This document shows positions 24,659 to 33,364 of a DNA stretch of 64,000 nt, in pieces. The number at the start of each line of letters is the position of its first letter. Position 1 is the stretch's first letter. Made by a program: the position numbers and the translations under genes. The notes under the pieces are model-generated. The model did no database searches. It had not been told where the DNA came from and was given only the letters and a program-made list of their open reading frames with translations. Where the stretch lies: NCBI GenBank assembly GCA_001799715.1, contig MGTZ01000002.1, positions 39,784 through 103,783 of the forward strand, given 5' to 3'. This DNA comes from Elusimicrobia bacterium GWB2_63_16 (lineage in GTDB: Bacteria; Elusimicrobiota; Elusimicrobia; Elusimicrobiales; UBA9959).

Positions 24659-25336
24659 ATGAAACCTATAAAAGCCGTGGTAATGTACAGCGGGGGCAAG
24701 GACGGACACCTGGCCCTGCTTCGCGCTTTGGACGACGGCGCGGAGATCGCCGGACTCCTGTACCTGGACGGCGGCCGGAAACATTTCGAACTGTTCCACG
24801 ACAGCCGGAAGGCGGACCTCGTCAGGGAGCTCGCGCGCGCTAACGGCTACAAATTCTACCGAGTCAAAGTCCGGGAAGAGATCAAGAGCGACGCCTTTCT
24901 CGAGTTCCTGCGCGATTTCGTGGTTGAGAAGGTCGGCGGCGCAGAGGCTCTTTATATGGGCATAACGGACGAGCTGCCGGAAGAGAACTCGATGCATGAG
25001 CGGATGGAGAAGATCTTCCGGAAGCGGGGCCTGCGCTGCGTTTTCCCTCTGTTAAACCTGACGTTCAGCCAGGTCCTGGCCGAGCTGCCGCAAAAAAAGG
25101 TGAAAGCCGTCATCATGGGGGCCGTCGGCCCGGATTCCTACGGCTTCCTTGGCAAGACCCCGGATAAGGCGTTCCTCAGGCATGCCGCCAAACTCAAGTG
25201 CGACGGCAATCAATTTCAAACGCTGGTCGTGGCTAGTCCCGCCTTCAAGGCCGGGGTCAGGATAAAGAAGACCAGGCCCGTGGACACCCCCGAAGAGGGC
25301 CGCTATCTGGAACTGCTCGACTGGGAGGTCGGGTGA
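24659..25336 (+). CDS. ATP-pyrophosphatase, DUF71/diphthine-ammonia-ligase-like
   Basis: 225 residues from ATG 24659; an upstream TTG at 24623 would overlap the -10-like TATAAT. The N-terminal PP-loop 'VMYSGGKDGHLALLRAL' marks the N-type ATP pyrophosphatase fold, which adenylates a carboxylate or similar group for amide bond formation or thiolation. 'TDELPEENSMHERME' and 'MGAVGPDSYGFLGK' fit the DUF71 (Dph6-like) family loosely. Diphthamide is absent from bacteria, so bacterial members act on other substrates. Its stop overlaps the GTG of the dual radical SAM gene, implying a joint reaction (inference). Confidence 0.7.
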   Translation: MKPIKAVVMYSGGKDGHLALLRALDDGAEIAGLLYLDGGRKHFELFHDSRKADLVRELARANGYKFYRVKVREEIKSDAFLEFLRDFVVEKVGGAEALYMGITDELPEENSMHERMEKIFRKRGLRCVFPLLNLTFSQVLAELPQKKVKAVIMGAVGPDSYGFLGKTPDKAFLRHAAKLKCDGNQFQTLVVASPAFKAGVRIKKTRPVDTPEEGRYLELLDWEVG

Positions 25337-27687
25337 GACCCGCGCGGCCGCCGGCGGAAAAGAAGCCGGACGACGGGTCCCTGAAGGCCCTGTTCGCGGA
25401 AGTGGACAAGCTGATGCTGCCGGAAATGCCGCCGAACTATCCCCCGATGATGCTTTACGACGGGAGGGTGAACTCCGGGAAGACGGCGAAGCTGCTCGAC
25501 GGGTGGCGAAGCTCCCTGAAGGAGTTCCCGGCGGCCCCGGTCGTCTACGTGCACGTGCCCTTCTGTCAGCAGGTCTGCGATTTCTGCGGTTTCTACAGGA
25601 AGAAGCTTGGTTCCCCCGGGGAGGCCGACGCCTTCCTGGACCGGCTCTCCGATGAGGCCTCGCTTTTCGCGGACATTTTCAGGAAGACGCCGCTGAGGTT
25701 CCTCTGCATCGGCGGCGGCACGCCCAGTATGCTGTCCCCGGACCAGCTCTCGCGGCTGTTCCGGATCCTCAGGACTAATTTCATCGTAGAGAAAAACGCC
25801 AGGATCGCCTTCGAGGCCAGCCCGATGACCCTGAACCGGGACAAGCTGAAACTGCTCAAGGCGGAGGGCGTGAACTTCCTGGCGATAGGCGTGCAGAGCC
25901 TCAACGACCGGCTCATGGCCTCGTTTTCGAGGCGCCAGAGCAGGGAGAAGGTGCTGGAGGTGCTCCGGCAGGCCAAGGAGATCGGCGTGGAGAACGTCGA
26001 GGTGGACCTTATGGTGGGCCTGCCCGGAGAGGACCCCCGGGATTTTCTCGCCGACGTCAGGACCATCGGCGCCCTCGACGTGGAACGGATATATCTCTTC
26101 GACTACCAGCCCAAGTACAAAACGCTGGACCCCAGCCAGCGGTCCTCGCTGCCGGCCGGGGAGATGGCCCAGGCCAGGAAGTACAGGCGGCAGGCCATGG
26201 ACCACCTCCTCGCCAACGGCTATAACATGCGCTGCGGGCACTGGGTCTACAAGCGCGACGGCGACAAGTGGCCGTACAGCTACGACCAGCAGGAGGACGG
26301 CGGGTATTCCATCCTGGGCCTGGGCCCCAGCTCCGTCAGCTACGCGATGGGCCGGCTCCGCTACGAGAACGTCAGCGACACGGGCGCGTACTCGCGGTTT
26401 ACGGCGGCGGGGCGGCTGCCGGTCCTCAGGGGGAGATTCCTGACGGAGCGGGAGGAGCTTATAAACAAGGTGCTGCTGGACCTCCTCCACAGGGGCGAGG
26501 TCGCGCGGGCGGAACTCAAGGGGCGGTTCTCCGCCGCGGAGGTCGGGTTCGCCGAGGGCAGGTTCAAAAGTCTGAAAGCGGCCGGGGTCCTGGTGGAGAA
26601 TGCCGGCGCGCTGGCGCTGGTGAACAGGGAACGGGGCGTTTTTGAACTGAGGAAAGAATTCTTCGAGGTCAAAGCGATGGCGGAGCTTTCCGGGCTGACG
26701 GGGATAACTCAGAGCTCGGCCGCGCCAGCGGCGGCGCATGAAGCGCCCGCCCGCGACCTCATTCTTTCGAGGGGAGACAAATCGGTCAAGGAACTTTTGC
26801 TGACGGAAGACTGCGCCCTGAACTGCTCTTTCTGCCGGCACGCCGGCCGGCGCGGGGGCGCGAGGGAGTTCGGCGAGCTGACCAGGGAGCTGCTCCTGCT
26901 CTCGAAACAGGAAGTCAGGGAACTGATCCTCACCGGCGGCGAACCGCTGCTCCACCCGCGGTTCCGCGAACTGCTGCGCCTGGCGGGCAAACTGGGTTTC
27001 GAAAAACTTTCCCTCTTCACCGGCGGGAGCGCCGGCACCGAGGCCCCCGGCTTCTGCGAAGAACTGCGGCGCGAGGGGCTGGACGCCGCCTACCTCAGCC
27101 TGCATAGCCACCTGGAGAAGGTCCACGACGGCCTCACCGGCGGGAAAAATTACGCGAAAGCCCTGAGAAGCGCCGAAAACCTGGCCGCCGCCGGGATAGA
27201 ACTGAACCTGGTCACGCTCCTGCGCGGGGAGAACCTGGCCGGGGTCCGGGATCAGCTCCGCTTTTTCCGGCGGAAGTTCGGGGATATACATTTTCATTTC
27301 GTCTTTCCCAGGCGGCAAAAACGCGGAGCCGGCGCCGTCAGGTACCTGGACGCCGACCGGCTGTATTCGGAGATAGCCGCGGAGGAAAAAGGCCTGCGCG
27401 GGGTGAAGTTCTACAACGTCCCGCCTTGCAGGACCGGCAAGGACGCCTCCGTGACCGGCGATCTGATAAAGGGCTACAAGGGCGACGGCAGGGAATCGGC
27501 GCTCAACGAGGACATGGTCAAGCTCACCGAGTGCAACCTCTGCAAATACCTGCTGGTCTGCCCCGGCCCCGGGCCGGACTACCTGGCGGTCTTCGGCGGC
27601 GGCGAAATAGCCGCGATAAAGAACCTCGATACTCCGGCGGTTCCCCGCCCGCCGGCCGTCCCGCGCCCGCGGGGAAAAATGCGATAA
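25333..27687 (+). CDS. Tandem radical SAM fusion: HemN/HemW-like domain plus four-Cys domain
   Basis: 784 residues with two complete radical SAM domains. The first (about residues 65-430) is HemN/HemW-like: 'VYVHVPFCQQVCDFCGFYR' (C78, C82, C85), 'GGGTPSML' and 'GVQSLNDRLM' and 'DLMVGLPGE'. That class includes HemW and class C methylases. The second starts near 485 with C494-x3-C498-x2-C501 ('CALNCSFCRH'), 'LTGGEPLLHP', and ends with 'YNVPPC' and 'CNLCKYLLVCPG', the island's shared signature. Such a double enzyme is rare. GTG start overlapping the previous stop (GTGA). Two consecutive radical steps on one substrate are a reasonable guess. Confidence 0.88.
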   Translation: MRPARPPAEKKPDDGSLKALFAEVDKLMLPEMPPNYPPMMLYDGRVNSGKTAKLLDGWRSSLKEFPAAPVVYVHVPFCQQVCDFCGFYRKKLGSPGEADAFLDRLSDEASLFADIFRKTPLRFLCIGGGTPSMLSPDQLSRLFRILRTNFIVEKNARIAFEASPMTLNRDKLKLLKAEGVNFLAIGVQSLNDRLMASFSRRQSREKVLEVLRQAKEIGVENVEVDLMVGLPGEDPRDFLADVRTIGALDVERIYLFDYQPKYKTLDPSQRSSLPAGEMAQARKYRRQAMDHLLANGYNMRCGHWVYKRDGDKWPYSYDQQEDGGYSILGLGPSSVSYAMGRLRYENVSDTGAYSRFTAAGRLPVLRGRFLTEREELINKVLLDLLHRGEVARAELKGRFSAAEVGFAEGRFKSLKAAGVLVENAGALALVNRERGVFELRKEFFEVKAMAELSGLTGITQSSAAPAAAHEAPARDLILSRGDKSVKELLLTEDCALNCSFCRHAGRRGGAREFGELTRELLLLSKQEVRELILTGGEPLLHPRFRELLRLAGKLGFEKLSLFTGGSAGTEAPGFCEELRREGLDAAYLSLHSHLEKVHDGLTGGKNYAKALRSAENLAAAGIELNLVTLLRGENLAGVRDQLRFFRRKFGDIHFHFVFPRRQKRGAGAVRYLDADRLYSEIAAEEKGLRGVKFYNVPPCRTGKDASVTGDLIKGYKGDGRESALNEDMVKLTECNLCKYLLVCPGPGPDYLAVFGGGEIAAIKNLDTPAVPRPPAVPRPRGKMR

Positions 27688-27727
27688 TTAAGCTTGCGTC
27701 CTAAGCCGCCCGGAACCGGAACAAGAA

Positions 27728-28948
27728 ATGCCCTTAACTGACATCCTCGCCGACCGCCTGCTGGTCTACCGCTTTTTCCTGGCAGCGTTCTTCCTCTGGT
27801 GGGGCTGGACGGTCGCGGCGGGGGACCTGAAGATAAAGAAGATCCCGAACCGCAAGATACTGGCCGGCCTCGCGGCCGCCTTTACGGCCCTGCTGCTTTA
27901 CGCCCTCGAGACCGTTCTCGGGGGGGCGGGCGTCTCGACCGATTATCTGCGCTGGAGTTTCTTCGGTTACTACTTTGCCAGCCTGGCCATCTCCTCGGCG
28001 GTCGGGATCTTCCTCTGGTACGGCGAAGTCTGGCCCGCCGGCGACGCCAAATTCTTCATGGCCAGCCTGGCGCTCCTGCCGCTGATCAATTACCAGATCA
28101 GGAGTTTCCCCAGGACCCTGTGGCTCTCCATCCTGATCAATTCTTTCGTCCTGGGCGCGGTGTACTATATCTACAGTTTCCTGGTCCAGACGTACCGCGG
28201 CTGGAAGAGCGGGGACCAGGACAGGCTGCGCAAATGGGAGGGGATCAGGCGGGACTTGGCCGCCGGGCTGGATTCCCTGCGCGGCGGGAATTCCGGCAAG
28301 GCCGCCGTCTTCGGCGTCTCGCTTTTTCTGATCTTCTTCCTGTACAAAACCGTCGGTTTCGCGCTCACGGGGCGCCTGCAGCACCTGGTCCCGGACATCA
28401 ACCTGGTCTTTTTCCTGCTGTTCATCGGCTGGGACAAGCTCTCCAGGTTCATCGCGGGGGTGAAATTCAAAAGCCTCGTGGGCCTGCTGGTCCTGGGCTA
28501 CTTCGGTTACGGCCTGCTCAATTTCAGGAGCGAGCTGCTCCTCAGCGTCCAGTATTCCGCCTGGAACGTGCTCAAGTTCAGCGTCATACTGGGGGCGGGG
28601 CGCTTCGTCCTGGTCTACCTGATGGAGAAATTCAGCACCGTCGAGGTATCGGCCGCCGAGGTGGCGCCCGGGATGATCCTTTCGCAGCGCTATTTCAACA
28701 TAATCCGGCGGGATTCGTTCTTCAAGGGCAGCTTCGAGGATTCCTTCCGGGACGGCATCACCGAGGAGGAAGCGGCGCAGCTGAAGGAGTGGGTCGCCAG
28801 GATACCGCACGAGAGCCCGAAGATAGAGGTGATGACCGGCACGCCCTTCGCGGTCTGGATCTTCGCGGGCAGCCTTTTTCAGCTGGTCTTCAACGGGAAC
28901 GTTTTCACTTCGCTCGGCCGGCTGGCGGGACGGGTCGCTGGTCTATGA
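27728..28948 (+). CDS. Type IV prepilin-peptidase-like (A24) membrane protein
   Basis: 406 residues with about eight hydrophobic segments. Both aspartate motifs of A24 aspartic peptidases are visible: 'AAGDLKIKKIPN' (first Asp; usual form GD...IPN) and 'WPAGDAKFFMASLALLPL' (second Asp; usual form G-x-GDAK). Prepilin and preflagellin peptidases cut leader peptides at the inner face of the membrane. The second half carries four more membrane segments and a cytoplasmic tail ending in another hydrophobic stretch, which is not typical. No pilin genes are nearby. Placed between two rSAM genes and overlapping the next one, it may remove leaders from modified peptides (inference). Confidence 0.72.
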   Translation: MPLTDILADRLLVYRFFLAAFFLWWGWTVAAGDLKIKKIPNRKILAGLAAAFTALLLYALETVLGGAGVSTDYLRWSFFGYYFASLAISSAVGIFLWYGEVWPAGDAKFFMASLALLPLINYQIRSFPRTLWLSILINSFVLGAVYYIYSFLVQTYRGWKSGDQDRLRKWEGIRRDLAAGLDSLRGGNSGKAAVFGVSLFLIFFLYKTVGFALTGRLQHLVPDINLVFFLLFIGWDKLSRFIAGVKFKSLVGLLVLGYFGYGLLNFRSELLLSVQYSAWNVLKFSVILGAGRFVLVYLMEKFSTVEVSAAEVAPGMILSQRYFNIIRRDSFFKGSFEDSFRDGITEEEAAQLKEWVARIPHESPKIEVMTGTPFAVWIFAGSLFQLVFNGNVFTSLGRLAGRVAGL

Positions 28949-29874
28949 ACGCAAAAAAAAGCGCGGCCCCCGGGAAATGGATAAGCAGGCAGGAATGCCT
29001 GGCCGACGCCTCGTATACCTGCAATCTGTTCTGCAAATACTGCCATAATCCGCCCTCCGGCGGCAGGACGGAGATAGAGAACGTTATCGCCAGGGTGCGG
29101 CGCGGCAAGGTGAAGGCGGTCAGCCTCGAGGGGCGCGGCGAGCCCACTACGAACCCGCGGCTGCCGGAGCTGATCTCCGGGCTGCGGGCGGCCGGGGTTA
29201 AGAACGTCATGCTTTCCACCAACGCCGTGGCCCTGGCCGATAAAAAACTTTGCGCCAGGATAGCCCGGGGCGTGGACTTCTTCACGGTCAATTTCCCGTC
29301 CCACGTAGAGGAAGTCTACAACGGAGCGACCAGGAGCGTGAAGTACCGGCAGGCCGTGAAGGGGCTGCGCAACCTCGCCGCGCTCGGGCTGGAGGGGAAG
29401 GTCCGCTTCTTCCATATAATCTTCAGGGATAATTATAAGCTGCTGCCGGGGTTCGTCGAGTGGGTGCGGTCCGCGCATCCCGGCTGCTCGCTGGTGAACT
29501 TCACGTTCGTCAGGAACAAGGGCCGCGTCAACGACGAGAGGGCCATAGTGCCGAACTACGCCGAGTCGGCGCCCTATATCAAGATCGCCCTGGCGAAGGC
29601 CAAGCTGGCCGGACTCCGGGCCGTCATCCAGAATATGCCGCTCTGCGCGCTTAAGAGTTTCGAGGGATTCTCGTTCGAGTACCAGCGCTGGCGCCGCGGC
29701 GACGAGCCGCTGGAAGAGGGGATAGAGCGGCCCGCGCCGTCGGCCGCTTGCCGGAAATGCGCGCTGTCGCCGGCCTGTTGCGGCGCGCGGCCGGATTACC
29801 TGAGAATTTACGGCGACAAGGAATTGAAGCCCTCGTCCGCGGCCCCGGCTTCGATAAAGCCGGAGAGGTTCTGA
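28945..29874 (+). CDS. Radical SAM protein paired with U32 pair A
   Basis: 309 residues from the ATG that overlaps the A24-like stop. C26-x3-C30-x2-C33 ('CNLFCKYCH'); the glycine-rich SAM motif is altered to 'EGRGEPTTNP'. 'VNFPSHVEEVYNG', 'FTFVRNKGRVND', 'NMPLCALKSFEG' and 'CRKCALSPACCG' mark a sister group with the proteins at 31581 and 41187. Its stop overlaps the start of the first U32 protein. An enzyme-plus-U32 functional unit is inferred from this coupling. Confidence 0.82.
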   Translation: MNAKKSAAPGKWISRQECLADASYTCNLFCKYCHNPPSGGRTEIENVIARVRRGKVKAVSLEGRGEPTTNPRLPELISGLRAAGVKNVMLSTNAVALADKKLCARIARGVDFFTVNFPSHVEEVYNGATRSVKYRQAVKGLRNLAALGLEGKVRFFHIIFRDNYKLLPGFVEWVRSAHPGCSLVNFTFVRNKGRVNDERAIVPNYAESAPYIKIALAKAKLAGLRAVIQNMPLCALKSFEGFSFEYQRWRRGDEPLEEGIERPAPSAACRKCALSPACCGARPDYLRIYGDKELKPSSAAPASIKPERF

Positions 29875-30806
29875 TGCGCCTGCTGTCCTGCATAACCGAC
29901 AAGCGGGAACTGCCCGTCTTCCGCAAGCTCGGAGTGGACGAGGTCTACTTCGCCGTGAACGATATCCCTAATTACGCCAGCGCGGGGGCCATCGGGACGG
30001 CCGCCGGCGCCCGCGAGATCGTACGCGCCGCCCACGCGCTCCGGCTCAAGGTCTTCCTCGCGGCCAACGGGCGCGAGACCAAGCCGGAGGGCTTTGAGAA
30101 AGAGGCGCTGGTCAGGAAGATAAAACTTGTCGCCTCCGCCGGCGTGGATGCCCTCATAGTCTCCAGCCCCGGCCTTTTTTTTACGCTCAGGGAGGAAAAG
30201 CTGGGGGTTCCTCTGCACCTCAGCTCGGTGCAGCCCTGCTTCAATACCGGAACGGCCAAATTCTTCGTGGAGAACTTCGGCGTCTCGCGGATCATCCTGC
30301 CCAACCAGCTGGCGGCCAGGGAGGCGGATGGCATACTGAAGTACTGCAAGAGCGCCGGCGTGGAGACCGAGATCTTCTTCTACAAGTTCTTCGGCTGTCC
30401 TTACATCAACGGCGCCTGCTATCTGCACCGGCCAAGGTACTATACCGCGGTCGGCGCTCAGCCGGAGGGCGGCATGTGCCGCATGGGCTCCTGCGGTTCT
30501 CTGGCCAGGGTGTCTCCGGAGCTGGTCTTCAGGCGGGAGGCCGCGGCGATAGCCCGGACCGCGGCCAGGCTGAGCGTCAGGCTATCGCGCGGCGGCGCTC
30601 CGCGGCTGCTGAACGCCGCGGCCTTCTTCGATTATTGTCTGGCGGGAGTAGATTGCGTCAAGTACGGCACCAGGACCGACGATACCCCGACTAAAGCGGC
30701 CAACCTTAAAAGAATAAGGACGGCGATGGATGTTTTCGGGAAACTGGCCGGCCGCTTCTCGCCCGCCGAGGCCAGGCGCAGGTTCGTGGAGGCCGCGGAG
30801 GGCTGA
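29874..30806 (+). CDS. U32-family protein, UbiU-like (pair A, large subunit)
   Basis: 310 residues. U32 proteins once called peptidases include UbiU and UbiV, iron-sulfur proteins for O2-independent hydroxylation of ubiquinone precursors, and RlhA/TrhP, which hydroxylate RNA. This protein has the U32 TIM-barrel opening 'VDEVYFAVNDIPNYAS' and 'KVFLAANGRET'. 'FGCPYINGACYLHR' gives the C-x6-C of UbiU (C169/C176 in E. coli), with further Cys in 'GGMCRMGSC' and 'GVDCVKYG'. It overlaps both neighbours. UbiU-like pairing is clear; the substrate is not. Confidence 0.8.
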   Translation: MRLLSCITDKRELPVFRKLGVDEVYFAVNDIPNYASAGAIGTAAGAREIVRAAHALRLKVFLAANGRETKPEGFEKEALVRKIKLVASAGVDALIVSSPGLFFTLREEKLGVPLHLSSVQPCFNTGTAKFFVENFGVSRIILPNQLAAREADGILKYCKSAGVETEIFFYKFFGCPYINGACYLHRPRYYTAVGAQPEGGMCRMGSCGSLARVSPELVFRREAAAIARTAARLSVRLSRGGAPRLLNAAAFFDYCLAGVDCVKYGTRTDDTPTKAANLKRIRTAMDVFGKLAGRFSPAEARRRFVEAAEG

Positions 30807-31576
30807 TGGAAAAGGGACTCAAGCTGGGCCCGGGGGCTTTCCGGGACAAGACCGCCCTGCGGCGCTCGCTGAAGGCTTTCGACTGGGCCTATTTCGGCCC
30901 GGAATTCTGCGAGAATCTGCTGGAGCCCGGGCTGCTCGAAGGCCTGCGCGTCCTGAGCGGCGAGCGGAAGAACGTCTGCCTGCTGACGCCTATGGTCACC
31001 GATAAGGGGCTGGCGGCGCTCGAGGGCCTTTTCTCCGCGGTCCGCAAGCTGCGGTTTAAAGGCCGCTTCGAGGTCAGTGTCAACGACTTCGGGGTCCTGG
31101 ACCTTATCAGGCGCAAGCGCTGGGACGTGCGGGTGAACTTCGGCCGCCAGCTCGCCAGAAACTTCATGCTGGTCGGCCGAGACTCCGTCAATATCCTCAA
31201 CCAGAGCGGCCTGGCCCTGCTGGAGGAGTTGAAGGTCGGCCGCCTGGAGACCGCCCTTTTCTCCCGGCCGCCGGGTCCGCGGCTGTCCGGGCCGGCCGGC
31301 GCTCTGCGGTTCACGGCTTTCTATCCCTACCTGGACGTCACCGTAACCAGGACCTGCCTGGCCGGAATGCCGGAAGTGTCCCCTTATGACTCCCCCGAAG
31401 GGGTGCGCTGCGCCAGGGAATGCCTGAATGCCGCCTACCGCGTCGGCAGCGACAGGATAAAAGAGGACATGATCGTCGGCGGCAACACGATCTTCGTCGA
31501 CTCCGGCGGTCCCGTGACCGCGGCCATGGGGAAATCCCTGGGCGTAGACCGCCTGGTCTTCTGTCCGGACACCTGA
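30806..31576 (+). CDS. U32-family protein, UbiV-like (pair A, small subunit)
   Basis: 256 residues. It has 'AYFGPEFCENL', matching the early Cys of UbiV, and a late 'TRTCLAG...RCARECL' block that matches the remaining three UbiV cysteines (one, then C-x3-C). Together these four should hold a 4Fe-4S cluster. The start overlaps the stop of the UbiU-like partner, as expected for a heterodimer. No ubiquinone genes are in the window, so another hydroxylation substrate is likely. Confidence 0.78.
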   Translation: MEKGLKLGPGAFRDKTALRRSLKAFDWAYFGPEFCENLLEPGLLEGLRVLSGERKNVCLLTPMVTDKGLAALEGLFSAVRKLRFKGRFEVSVNDFGVLDLIRRKRWDVRVNFGRQLARNFMLVGRDSVNILNQSGLALLEELKVGRLETALFSRPPGPRLSGPAGALRFTAFYPYLDVTVTRTCLAGMPEVSPYDSPEGVRCARECLNAAYRVGSDRIKEDMIVGGNTIFVDSGGPVTAAMGKSLGVDRLVFCPDT

Positions 31577-31580
31577 GCGC

Positions 31581-32513
31581 ATGAAAAACGAATCGCCTGA
31601 ACCCAACGTTTTCATCTGCGGCGCCTGCAACCAGCGCTGCGTCTTCTGTTCCGCGGAAGGAGAGGACCGGCGGATGTCCGAGCGGGAAAAACTGGCCGTC
31701 CTGCGGATCCCTTTCGAGACCGTCTCGCTGGAGGGCGGGGAACCCCTGCTGGACCCGCGCCTGGAACTGATGGCCGCCGCGGCCAGGCGGGCGGGATCCG
31801 GGAACGTAATGCTTTTCACCAACGGCCTGCTGCTGAGCAAGGAGCGGCTGGGCTCGCTGCTGGCCGCCGGCGTTAACGGCTTCAATTTCAACCTGCCCTC
31901 CCATCGCGCCGCCACCCATGACGCGCTGACCGGGGTGAAGGGCCGATTGCCCCGTAAACTGGCGTTGATAAAAAAGACGATAGAGCTCGCGCCGCCGGGC
32001 AGCGTGGTGCTGACTTTCGTCGTGACGGCGAAGAATTTCCGCGAAATGCCGGCCTATGTCCGTTTCGTCGCGAGGGAACTGAAGGGCGTATTCTATGTCT
32101 CCTTCAATTTCATCAAGATCAAGGGCAGGGTTAAGAAGGACTTGAGCCTGGTCCCCCGGATCGCCGCCGCCGCGGCCAGTCTGCGCGCCGCCCTGCGCGC
32201 CGCCCGGGAAGCGGGCCTGCGGGTCATAACCGACGGCTTCCCGTTATGCCTGCTGAAAGGCTTCGAACTTAGCAGCATAGACCTGCAGAAAGCCCTGCGC
32301 GCCAGCAGCCTCTATTCCGGTGAAAAGGCCAAGGGCAAGCCCTGCGGGTCCTGCTCTCTCTCCTCGTTGTGCTGGGGGCCCCGGGAGGATTACCTGCGCC
32401 TGCGCGGCCCGGGCGAGTTCCGGCCTCTTAAGAAAGATCCCGCCGCTTTCCTCAAATCCCTCGCCGGGCCCGGCCCCGCCGCCCGCGGGCGTTCCGGCCG
32501 GGGGAGGCGCTGA
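31581..32513 (+). CDS. Radical SAM protein paired with U32 pair B
   Basis: 310 residues. C16-x3-C20-x2-C23 ('CNQRCVFCSAE') lies very close to the N-terminus. 'SLEGGEPLLDP', 'FNFNLPSHRAATHD', 'FIKIKGRVKKD', 'DGFPLCLLKGFEL', 'CGSCSLSSLCWG' and 'EFRPLKK' identify it as a sister of the proteins at 28945 and 41187. It is four bases after pair A and overlaps the start of pair B, so the order is rSAM-U-V-rSAM-U-V-rSAM. Confidence 0.83.
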   Translation: MKNESPEPNVFICGACNQRCVFCSAEGEDRRMSEREKLAVLRIPFETVSLEGGEPLLDPRLELMAAAARRAGSGNVMLFTNGLLLSKERLGSLLAAGVNGFNFNLPSHRAATHDALTGVKGRLPRKLALIKKTIELAPPGSVVLTFVVTAKNFREMPAYVRFVARELKGVFYVSFNFIKIKGRVKKDLSLVPRIAAAAASLRAALRAAREAGLRVITDGFPLCLLKGFELSSIDLQKALRASSLYSGEKAKGKPCGSCSLSSLCWGPREDYLRLRGPGEFRPLKKDPAAFLKSLAGPGPAARGRSGRGRR

Positions 32514-33364
32514 TGCGCGGCATGAAGCTGCAGGTGGGGATCGGCTCCCTCGAGGAGCTGGACTACTACCTGGGAGAGGGGGCCGACGAGCTCTACTGCG
32601 GGCTGTATTCCATCCCCAACCACGTGGAAGGCGCCAGGAACTTTTCCGCCCCCGCCGAGGTCATCGCCGCCGGGGAAAGAGCGCGCCGGGCGGGCCGTAA
32701 ACTTTTTTTTGCCGCCAACGAGGTGCACAAGGAGCTGCTCGGGCGTACCGCGGAAACGATAAAGGAACTGGTAGAGGGCGGCATAGACGGCGTTATCATA
32801 AAGGACCTCGCGCTCCTGGACGCCCTGAGGGAAAAAAAGGTCAGGACGCATTACATCCTCAGCACGCTCTCCTACTGCATGAACGCCGAGACGCTGGCTT
32901 TTTACTCCGGCTACGGCATAAAGCGCGTGGCCCTCCCGGAACAGCTCGCGCCCGCCGAGGCCAGGGAGCTGCTGCGCAATCCTTACGGCGTCCAGGCCGA
33001 AGTGTTCCTCAAGCACAGGGAATGCTGCATCAATTACAACGGGCTCTGCTTCCTGGACTGCCACGGCGGGCTGACCACTTTCTGCAAGCGGCCCTTCCGG
33101 ACCGGGAAGGACGAATACCGCATGGCCGGCCCGGGCGCGGCCGAGCGCCTGGCCGAGCTTTACGACTACCACCGCCTGGGCGTAGAGGTGCTGAAGGTCG
33201 GCAGGAGCCCGGTCAAGGAAGCCTCGAGGCTTATTTTCCGGGAGGCCAGGCAGATAGCGGCGCTGCTCGGCCTCGGGCTGCCTAAAGAGAGGTTCGTGGC
33301 GCGCGCCCTGCGGATAAAGGCGGGGTTCGACGCGCTGTACCGCTACCTCGGAAAAACCATATGA
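32513..33364 (+). CDS. U32-family protein, UbiU-like (pair B, large subunit)
   Basis: 283 residues. 'ADELYCGLYSIPNHVEGARNFS' and 'KLFFAANEVHKEL' are U32 barrel motifs. 'ECCINYNGLCFLDC' contains the C-x6-C of UbiU, and 'TTFCKRPF' adds a third Cys. The fourth UbiU ligand position near 'LGVEVLKVGRSP' has no Cys, unlike pair A, so the cluster may use a different fourth ligand. A second in-frame ATG nine bases in is an alternative start. Confidence 0.78.
   Translation: MRGMKLQVGIGSLEELDYYLGEGADELYCGLYSIPNHVEGARNFSAPAEVIAAGERARRAGRKLFFAANEVHKELLGRTAETIKELVEGGIDGVIIKDLALLDALREKKVRTHYILSTLSYCMNAETLAFYSGYGIKRVALPEQLAPAEARELLRNPYGVQAEVFLKHRECCINYNGLCFLDCHGGLTTFCKRPFRTGKDEYRMAGPGAAERLAELYDYHRLGVEVLKVGRSPVKEASRLIFREARQIAALLGLGLPKERFVARALRIKAGFDALYRYLGKTI

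Noticed and set aside
25303-27318. A 671-codon open frame on the minus strand opposite the double radical SAM gene
   Set aside because: Low-complexity Pro/Gln/Arg-rich translation, no domain; the plus-strand gene has two complete radical SAM domains.
27728-28948. CAAX-type membrane protease
   Set aside because: No E-E-x-x-x-R motif is visible; the two Asp motifs fit A24 better.
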